A stretch of 11,730 nucleotides of DNA, taken from Pseudomonadota bacterium (GTDB lineage Bacteria > Pseudomonadota > Gammaproteobacteria > Burkholderiales > Burkholderiaceae_B). The stretch lies in NCBI GenBank assembly GCA_023389535.1, contig JAEWEH010000076.1, positions 1 through 11,730 of the forward strand, given 5' to 3'. Positions 6,898-11,730 of the stretch are shown here, one piece after another. Each line of letters opens with the position of its first letter. The first letter of the stretch is position 1. Made by a program: the position numbers and the translations under genes. The notes beneath the pieces were generated by a model. It saw only the letters and a program-made list of their open reading frames with translations, did no database searches and was not told the origin of the DNA.

Positions 6898-8601
6898 TCA
6901 AGCGCCTTGCTGCGATTGCAGCGCCTGATCGCGTATTTTCTGCAGGGTGGTGGTGGGCGAAATTGCCTCCGGGTCCAGCAGGCAGTGCAGGATGGCCGGC
7001 TTGCCGCTGGCCACGGCGCGTTCGAAAGCGGGTGCGAATTGCTCGGTGGTTTCCACCCGTTCGCCATGGCCGCCGAAGGCATGGGCATAGGCGGCAAAAT
7101 CTGGGTTCTGCAAGGCCGTGGCGGAAAGCCTGGCCGGATAATGGCGTTCCTGGTGCATGCGTATGGTGCCGTACATGCCGTTGTCGATGACCAGGACGAT
7201 GATGGGCAGGCCATACTGCACCGCCGTGGCGAATTCCTGGCCATGCATCATGAAGCAGCCATCGCCGGCAAAGCACACGACCATTTTTTCGGGCGCCATG
7301 CGCTTGGCCCCGACTGCGGCGGGCAAGCCATAGCCCATCGACCCCGACGTGGGCGCCAATTGGGTGCCGTAGCGTTTGAAGGGATGGAAGCGATGCAGCC
7401 AGGTGGCGTAATTGCCCGCGCCATTGCACATGATGGCATCGACGGGCAGGGCCTGGCGCAAATAAGCCATCACCGCGCCCATTTGCAAAGCACCGGGGTT
7501 GCGGACGCCTTCAGGGTTCGACCATGCCAGGTAACTGGCGCGCATGCCGCTCAAGGCTTCCTGCCATCCCAAAGCCTGCGGCGCCTGCAGCGGCGCCACG
7601 GCCGTGGCGAATGCGGCCGGCGATACATTGATGGCCAGGTCTGCGCGATAGACGCGGTTCAGTTCGCCCGCGTCGGCGTGCACATGCACCAATTTTTGCT
7701 TGGGAACCGGGATGTCGAACAGGGTATAGCTCTGGCTGGCGATCTCGGACATGCGCCCGCCCACCAGCAGCACCAGGTCGGCGTCCCTGATGTATTGCAT
7801 CAGTTGCGGGTTGCCGCCCAGGCCCACATCGCCGACGAAGCAGGGGTGGGCGACGTCGAACAGCATCTGGCGGCGGAACTGCACCGCGACCGGTAGCTGC
7901 CATTGCGCGGCGAAAGCGGCGAACTGATCGACGGCCGCCTGGTTCCAGCGCGTGCCGCCCAGGATGGCGATGGGCTTGCGGGCCTGACCCAATGCTTGGG
8001 TGAGCGCATCCAGCTGCGCCGGTGCCATGGCGTTTTCGACCACCTGGTAATGGGGCGCATCGGCGACTTCGGCGGTTTCGACCAGCATGTCTTCAGGCAG
8101 TGCGATGACCACCGGCCCGGGCCGCCCCGAGGTGGCGACATGAAAGGCGCGCGACACGATTTCCGGTATGCGTTCGACCTGGTCGATTTCGGTGACCCAT
8201 TTGGCCTGGGTGCCGAATACCGCCCGGTAATCCATTTCCTGGAAGGCTTCGCGTTCGCGCATGCCGCGTTCGATCTGCCCGACGAACAGGATCGTCGGCG
8301 TGGAATCCTGGTGGGCGATATGCACCCCCGCCATGGCGTTGGATGCGCCCGGCCCGCGCGTCACCATGCAGATGCCCGGCTCCCCGGTCAGCTTGCCGTG
8401 TGCGTCGGCCATCATGGCGGCGCCGCCTTCCTGGCGGCAAACCGTGACGGCGATGGACGCGTCATGCAGGCCATCGAGCACGGCCAGGTAGCTTTCGCCG
8501 GGGACGCAAAATACGTGTTTCACGCCATGGGCGACCAATTGATCGACCAGAATATGGCCGCCCAGACGAGGCCGGGGATCGGGTAGAGAGTGTGCTTTCA
8601 T
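6898..8601 (-). CDS. Thiamine-diphosphate-dependent enzyme, acetolactate synthase superfamily, substrate unknown
   Basis: The 567-residue protein has the three-domain layout of 2-keto-acid TPP enzymes. The pyrimidine-binding domain (about 12-180) contains FCVPGESYLAVLDGL and the cofactor-activating Glu58 in CRQEGGA. A central domain spans about 190-335. The diphosphate/Mg domain (about 380-555) contains GDG (446-448) followed by DN (473-474), the TPP motif. Database names for such proteins are usually acetolactate synthase large subunit-like. Yet no small regulatory subunit lies nearby, and the genes around it look catabolic, so valine/isoleucine synthesis is unlikely. A decarboxylase or carboligase acting on a 2-keto acid is more plausible. 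The start at 8601 gives MKAHSLPDPRPRLGGHIL, but there is no Shine-Dalgarno sequence; translation may be leaderless. The in-frame TTG at 8634 lies within operator-like DNA and is less likely. Confidence 0.88.
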   Translation of the reverse strand: MKAHSLPDPRPRLGGHILVDQLVAHGVKHVFCVPGESYLAVLDGLHDASIAVTVCRQEGGAAMMADAHGKLTGEPGICMVTRGPGASNAMAGVHIAHQDSTPTILFVGQIERGMREREAFQEMDYRAVFGTQAKWVTEIDQVERIPEIVSRAFHVATSGRPGPVVIALPEDMLVETAEVADAPHYQVVENAMAPAQLDALTQALGQARKPIAILGGTRWNQAAVDQFAAFAAQWQLPVAVQFRRQMLFDVAHPCFVGDVGLGGNPQLMQYIRDADLVLLVGGRMSEIASQSYTLFDIPVPKQKLVHVHADAGELNRVYRADLAINVSPAAFATAVAPLQAPQALGWQEALSGMRASYLAWSNPEGVRNPGALQMGAVMAYLRQALPVDAIMCNGAGNYATWLHRFHPFKRYGTQLAPTSGSMGYGLPAAVGAKRMAPEKMVVCFAGDGCFMMHGQEFATAVQYGLPIIVLVIDNGMYGTIRMHQERHYPARLSATALQNPDFAAYAHAFGGHGERVETTEQFAPAFERAVASGKPAILHCLLDPEAISPTTTLQKIRDQALQSQQGA

Positions 8602-8609
8602 AGGGAATG

Positions 8610-8639
8610 AGGATAATGTGCAAGACATGCACAATGCAA
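8610..8639 (-). promoter_or_regulatory. Candidate promoter of the TPP enzyme gene
   Basis: Read on the minus strand, TTGCAT (8639-8634) and TATCCT (8615-8610) are separated by 18 bp, each matching four of six bases of the sigma-70 consensus. Transcription would then begin around 8603, within a few bases of the ATG at 8601. That agrees with the missing ribosome binding site. The -35 box lies between two inverted repeats, and the spacer carries one of them. The prediction is weak on its own. Confidence 0.35.
8617..8633. promoter_or_regulatory. LysR-type operator candidate, inverted repeat 1
   Basis: TGTGCA-AGACA-TGCACA is a perfect six-base inverted repeat with a five-base centre. Positions 8619 and 8631 give the T-N11-A pattern of LysR-family boxes with GCA/TGC arms. 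It lies within the spacer of the candidate TPP-enzyme promoter, next to a divergent LysR gene, the classical place for such a site. Confidence 0.6.
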
Positions 8640-8653
8640 TTGATAAAATTGCA
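8635..8653. promoter_or_regulatory. LysR-type operator candidate, inverted repeat 2
   Basis: TGCAATT-GATAA-AATTGCA is a perfect seven-base inverted repeat with a five-base centre. Its centre is 19 bp from that of the first repeat, roughly two helical turns, so a tetramer could bind both on one DNA face. At the T-N11-A positions the bases are A and T rather than T and A, so it is a variant site. Confidence 0.5.
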
Positions 8654-8671
8654 CAATGTTTTGCTTATTAT
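8640..8671 (+). promoter_or_regulatory. Candidate promoter of the LysR-type gene (weak)
   Basis: TTGATA (8640-8645) and TATTAT (8666-8671) are each five of six matches to the sigma-70 boxes, but they are 20 bp apart, longer than normal. This would give a leader of about 100 nt before 8777. Overlap with inverted repeat 2 would fit self-repression. The rest of the 175-bp spacer is GC-rich and shows no better promoter. Confidence 0.25.
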
Positions 8672-8761
8672 GCACGATGGGCCGGCCAGTACGCGGCGCG
8701 CTTGAGCTCCAGGCAGACCGCCCGGCGCGCGCTGGCGAGCCCGCCATATCAGATCAGAGCC

Positions 8762-8771
8762 GGAAGGAAGG
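8762..8771 (+). promoter_or_regulatory. Strong ribosome binding site of the LysR-type gene
   Basis: GGAAGGAAGG ends five bases before ATG 8777. It gives clear support for that start over upstream in-frame codons. Confidence 0.7.
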
Positions 8772-8776
8772 GCAAA

Positions 8777-9700
8777 ATGCGTAACGGGATTCCAAATCTG
8801 GGGGCCTTGCAGGCTTTCGAGGCGACGGCGCGGCTCGGTTCATTTTCGCGTGCCGCGGACGAACTGGCGCTGACCCATAGCGCGATTTATCGGCAAGTCA
8901 CGGGGCTGGAGGAACGTCTGGGCGTACAGCTGCTGACCCGTGTACGGCGGCGCGTCGCCCTGACGGATGCGGGCGAGGAATACGCGGCACGCGTGCGGCA
9001 TCATCTGGAGCAACTGGAAAAAGACACATTCGGTTTGATTTCGCGGGCGGGCATGGGCCGCAGTCTACATATCGCCGTGCTGCCGACCATGGCAAGCACT
9101 TGGCTGTTGCCAAGGCTGCCCGGCTTCCAACGGCTGCACGGGGACATTGCCGTCAGCCTGTCGGCGCGCACCCTGCCTTTCCAGTTTGCGGACCATCCCT
9201 ACGATGCGGCCATCTATCACGCCGCTCAGATCTGGCCGCAGACGACCGGCATCAAGCTGTTCGACGAAGGGGAACTGGTGCCCGTTTGCCTGCCCGAACT
9301 GCTGCCTGCCGACCGGGCAAGCGACTGGAACATGGCGTCCTTGACGCATCTGCATATGCTGTCGCGGCCGGATGCGTGGCGCCAGTGGTATGCGGCGCAG
9401 GGCCTGGAATACCTGCCGTCGATGAGCGCCGGCCCCCGCTATGAACTGTTCACGCTGACCCTGGCGGCCGTCAGGGCCGGCTTGGGCGTGGCTCTGGTGC
9501 CGCGTTTCCTGGTTCAGGATGAACTGGCGGCCGGGCGCCTGGCGTCGCCCTCACAAGGCGTGTTGAAAGTAACGGACGCTTATTTCTTCAGCTATCCGTC
9601 GTCCAGCGAGCGCAATGGCGCACTGCTGGCCTTTGAGTCCTGGCTGGCCGGCATGGCCACTGGGCAGGGTACGGCGGTCCCGACGACAGAAAGACGATGA
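8777..9700 (+). CDS. LysR-type transcriptional regulator (GcvA/GcdR-like group)
   Basis: The 307-residue protein is a standard-length LysR regulator. The N-terminal winged helix-turn-helix covers about residues 8-65, with the core LGSFSRAADELALTHSAIYRQVTGLEERLG. A linker helix and an effector-binding domain (about 95-300) follow. HIAVLPTMASTWLLPRLPGF and the later DAAIYHA are typical of the GcvA/GcdR/TrpI/AmpR-like branch. The ATG at 8777 is chosen because GGAAGGAAGG lies just upstream and LysR proteins begin directly before the helix-turn-helix; the open frame back to 8618 would add an unrelated N-terminus. It diverges from the TPP enzyme gene, and the spacer holds operator-like inverted repeats. 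It probably controls that gene and perhaps gcdH beyond it. The inducer cannot be read from the sequence. Confidence 0.92.
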   Translation: MRNGIPNLGALQAFEATARLGSFSRAADELALTHSAIYRQVTGLEERLGVQLLTRVRRRVALTDAGEEYAARVRHHLEQLEKDTFGLISRAGMGRSLHIAVLPTMASTWLLPRLPGFQRLHGDIAVSLSARTLPFQFADHPYDAAIYHAAQIWPQTTGIKLFDEGELVPVCLPELLPADRASDWNMASLTHLHMLSRPDAWRQWYAAQGLEYLPSMSAGPRYELFTLTLAAVRAGLGVALVPRFLVQDELAAGRLASPSQGVLKVTDAYFFSYPSSSERNGALLAFESWLAGMATGQGTAVPTTERR

Positions 9701-9771
9701 TCGAGGCAGTTGAACAAGTCTACGTATCCGGCCCAGGGCGAAAGGGACGGGGACGCAATCCGGGCGAGCGT

Positions 9772-9789
9772 CAGCGCATCCAGCGCATC
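9772..9789. repeat. Nine-base tandem duplication upstream of ggt
   Basis: CAGCGCATC occurs twice head to tail, then CATCCAGCC continues the pattern imperfectly. It lies in the 124-bp spacer between the LysR gene and the gamma-glutamyltransferase gene. No promoter or terminator stands out in the spacer apart from the AGGGG ribosome binding site at 9813-9817. The repeat may be chance or slippage. Confidence 0.4.
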
Positions 9790-9824
9790 CATCCAGCCAG
9801 GGGACTTTTTACAGGGGCACGCAG

Positions 9825-11660
9825 ATGAGTATTGTCAGAATAAGGCGTCGTCTATCCAGGGCTAGTGCCGGCTGCGCCACGGCCTTGCTGCTGTTGGCGC
9901 CGGCCGCGCCGGGCTGGTCGGCGACGGCTGATCAGGATCTGGAGGTCCTGGAGCGCGTTCCGTCCCCACAGCCGGCCGACATCCAGTCGAAAGAGGACTT
10001 CAATCCCGAAGGCGCCACGGGCGTGAACCAACGCCCCGAGGCCCATGCGCGCCATTACATGGTCAGCACCGCCAATCCGCACGCCACGCAAGTCGGCGTG
10101 AAGGTGCTGGCCGACGGCGGCACAGCCACCGATGCCATCATCGCGGCCCAGTTGGTGCTGAACCTGGTCGAGCCGCAGTCGTCCGGCATAGGCGGCGGCG
10201 CGTTCATCGTGGCTTACGATGCGCGGACACATCGGGTGTTGTCCTACGACGGTCGTGAAACGGCTCCGGCGGCGGCGCATGGCGATCGTTTCATGCGGGA
10301 CGGCAAGGCGGTGGATTTTTGGGAGGCCGTCAATAGTGGCCGATCCGTTGGCGTCCCGGGCGCGCTGGCGGCCATGGCACTGATGCATCAACAGCACGGA
10401 CGACTGCCCTGGTCGCGGCTGTTCCAGCCCGCGATTGCGCTGGCCGAACAAGGTTTTGCCGTGTCTCCGCGCTTGCATGGCTTACTGGCGCAGAACGACG
10501 CCCTGCGCGAGCAAGCGGCGGCGGCCGCCTATTTCTACGATGGCCAGGGCCGTCCCTGGCCGGTGGGCCATGTATTGAAGAATCCCGCCTACGCGCAAAC
10601 ACTGCGTCAGATTGCCGATGAGGGGATCGAGACTTTCTACCAGGGCGACATTGCGCGCGACATCGTCGCCGCGGTGGCGGCGCACCCCGTTCCGGGCGAT
10701 TTGAGCCTGGCTGATCTGTCGGGTTACCGCGCCAAGGAGCGGGCCGCGTTGTGCGCGCCGTACAAGGCCGTTTATACCTTGTGCGGCCCGCCGCCGCCCA
10801 GTTCTGGCCCACTGGCCGTCATGCAGATGCTGGGCATCCTGTCGCATACGCCCATTGCCGCGCTGTCCCCCGACTCGCTGGGCGCCGTTCATTATTTCGC
10901 TGAGGCGGGCAGCCTGGCCTTCGCCGACCGCGACCTGTATGTGGCGGATCCCGACTTTGTCGATGTGCCCGTGCAGGCCATGCTGGATCCGCAATACCTG
11001 GCGCAGCGTGCCGCCTTGATACGGCCGGACAAAAGCATGGGACGGGCGCCGCCGGGCGATCCGGCAGGCAAGCGGGCGGTACGAGGTCAAGGCGATGCGC
11101 CGGAACTGCCGTCCACCAGCCACCTGGTGGCGGTGGATGCGCAGGGCAATGTGGTGTCCATGACCAGTTCGATAGAAACCGCGTTCGGCAGCAAAATATT
11201 TGTGCGCGGCTTCCTGCTCAATAATCAACTGACGGACTTTTCGCTATCGAATGTGGACGCGCAAGGCCGGCCGGTGGCCAACCGGGTGGAGGCGCTGAAA
11301 CGCCCGCGCAGTTCCATGGCGCCCATGCTGGTGCTCAAGGGCGACAGGCCGTATCTGGCGATAGGTTCGCCGGGCGGTGCGGCGATTATCAACTACGTTG
11401 CCAAGACTTTGCTGGGGGTACTGGATTGGAAGCTGAGCCTGCAGCAAGCGATAGACTTGCCCAATCGCGGTAGCCGCAATCGCTTTACCGAGCTGGAGAA
11501 AGGGACTGCGCTGCATGAGCTGGCTCCGCGCCTGCGCGCCATGGGGCATGCGGTGCGCGAGATCGATTTCCCCAGCGGCCTGCAGGGCGTCTTGTTGACG
11601 CCGCAAGGTTTGATAGGTGCTGCGGACCCACGCCGTGAAGGGCTGGCCACGGGCGGTTGA
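9825..11660 (+). CDS. ggt: Gamma-glutamyltransferase (glutathione hydrolase) precursor
   Basis: This Ntn-hydrolase cleaves or transfers the gamma-glutamyl group of glutathione and related compounds, normally in the periplasm. The 611-residue precursor starts with an arginine-rich stretch and a hydrophobic segment (about 17-30) ending WSA, a likely signal peptidase site after residue 33. YDGRETAP (141-148) carries the Arg that binds the glutamyl carboxylate. Self-cleavage is expected before Thr431 in STSHLVAVD, giving a small subunit of 181 residues. That subunit holds GFLLNNQLTDFS (462-473), RSSMAP with the Ser-Ser pair (496-497), and GSPGG (514-518), which forms the oxyanion hole. AGGGG seven bases upstream supports the ATG. 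It is a complete gene of family-typical length. It follows the LysR gene by 124 bp and is probably transcribed separately. Confidence 0.95.
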   Translation: MSIVRIRRRLSRASAGCATALLLLAPAAPGWSATADQDLEVLERVPSPQPADIQSKEDFNPEGATGVNQRPEAHARHYMVSTANPHATQVGVKVLADGGTATDAIIAAQLVLNLVEPQSSGIGGGAFIVAYDARTHRVLSYDGRETAPAAAHGDRFMRDGKAVDFWEAVNSGRSVGVPGALAAMALMHQQHGRLPWSRLFQPAIALAEQGFAVSPRLHGLLAQNDALREQAAAAAYFYDGQGRPWPVGHVLKNPAYAQTLRQIADEGIETFYQGDIARDIVAAVAAHPVPGDLSLADLSGYRAKERAALCAPYKAVYTLCGPPPPSSGPLAVMQMLGILSHTPIAALSPDSLGAVHYFAEAGSLAFADRDLYVADPDFVDVPVQAMLDPQYLAQRAALIRPDKSMGRAPPGDPAGKRAVRGQGDAPELPSTSHLVAVDAQGNVVSMTSSIETAFGSKIFVRGFLLNNQLTDFSLSNVDAQGRPVANRVEALKRPRSSMAPMLVLKGDRPYLAIGSPGGAAIINYVAKTLLGVLDWKLSLQQAIDLPNRGSRNRFTELEKGTALHELAPRLRAMGHAVREIDFPSGLQGVLLTPQGLIGAADPRREGLATGG

Positions 11661-11730
11661 TCGCAAGACGCTCGGGATCGCTGCTGTTTTTTCTGACGCG
11701 AGCCGGGTGGCGGGGGCCGGCCTTGCTCCT
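11661..11730. other. Non-coding tail of the window after ggt
   Basis: A run of six T's occurs at about 11686-11691, preceded by GCTGCTG, but I cannot build a convincing stem in front of it. The remaining bases are GC-rich. Whether they belong to the next gene cannot be judged from 40 bases. Confidence 0.3.

Larger units (their letters stand above)
8628..8679. repeat. Three phased copies of TGCACRATG in the divergent spacer
   Basis: TGCACAATG (8628-8636), TGCACAATG (8650-8658) and TGCACGATG (8671-8679) repeat with start-to-start steps of 22 and 21 bp, about two helical turns each. The first copy is half of inverted repeat 1, and the second overlaps the end of inverted repeat 2. The regular phasing argues for several regulator subunits bound side by side. 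Confidence 0.6.

Noticed and set aside
6907..7896. 329-codon plus-strand frame opposite the TPP enzyme
   Set aside because: The minus-strand TPP enzyme has all cofactor motifs; this frame is its antisense shadow, as is the one at 7903-8586.
8618..8776. N-terminal extension of the LysR protein by 53 codons
   Set aside because: It would run through the operator repeats, lacks a ribosome binding site and resembles no LysR N-terminus. The ATG at 8777 has a strong one.
9832..9860. Twin-arginine signal in the gamma-glutamyltransferase N-terminus
   Set aside because: The arginine-rich stretch RIRRRLSRAS lacks the full S-R-R-x-F-L-K pattern, so ordinary Sec export is as likely. The Cys17 precedes the hydrophobic core and does not form a lipobox.
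11661..11730. Intrinsic terminator of ggt at the T-run near 11686
   Set aside because: There are six T's, but no stable stem could be drawn directly upstream.
1..11730. Mobile element, CRISPR, toxin-antitoxin or defence system
   Set aside because: No transposase, integrase, spacer-repeat array or small paired genes were seen. All sizeable frames are explained by conserved metabolic or regulatory genes.

Overview
The window is a stretch of ordinary, high-GC betaproteobacterial chromosome. The gene order fba–purC–purE–purK–sua5 and the protein sequences point to Burkholderiales, most likely Alcaligenaceae (Bordetella/Achromobacter/Pusillimonas group). That assignment rests on recalled synteny and protein resemblance, not on a search. 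I see no rRNA, tRNA, CRISPR array, insertion sequence, integrase or phage gene. Coding density is high. The longest gene-free gap is about 175 bp (8602-8776), so no stretch above 300 bp lacks a gene.

Left part (1-4091, + strand): the 3' end of class II fructose-bisphosphate aldolase, then a tight purine cluster purC-purE-purK, then a Sua5-type threonylcarbamoyl-AMP synthase. PurK and class I PurE convert AIR to CAIR through N5-CAIR, and PurC then makes SAICAR, so three enzymes for two consecutive conversions sit together. A terminator-like hairpin ends only 12 nt before the purC start, and purC appears to start with TTG. The spacer can fold in two mutually exclusive ways, so it is worth a look as an attenuator.

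Middle (4075-5458): an alpha/beta hydrolase on the minus strand overlaps the end of sua5 by 17 bp. It diverges from a small MaoC-type hot-dog protein on the plus strand.

Right-middle (5594-9700): a catabolic-looking divergent unit. A thiamine-diphosphate enzyme of the acetolactate-synthase superfamily and, 110 bp downstream on the same strand, glutaryl-CoA dehydrogenase (gcdH) face away from a LysR-type regulator. The spacer between the TPP enzyme and the regulator holds the most structured non-coding DNA in the window: two perfect inverted repeats and three phased direct repeats, laid over plausible divergent promoters. The TPP enzyme has no visible Shine-Dalgarno sequence and may be translated from a leaderless or very short-leader mRNA. 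A reasonable inference is that the regulator controls both the TPP enzyme and gcdH.

Right end (9825-11660): a complete, probably exported gamma-glutamyltransferase with its autocatalytic threonine. The last 70 bp show only a T-run and no gene I can support.

Overall this is mainly conserved metabolism. The most interesting items are regulatory: the LysR operator array and the purC leader. I found no convincing evidence of a wholly new system.
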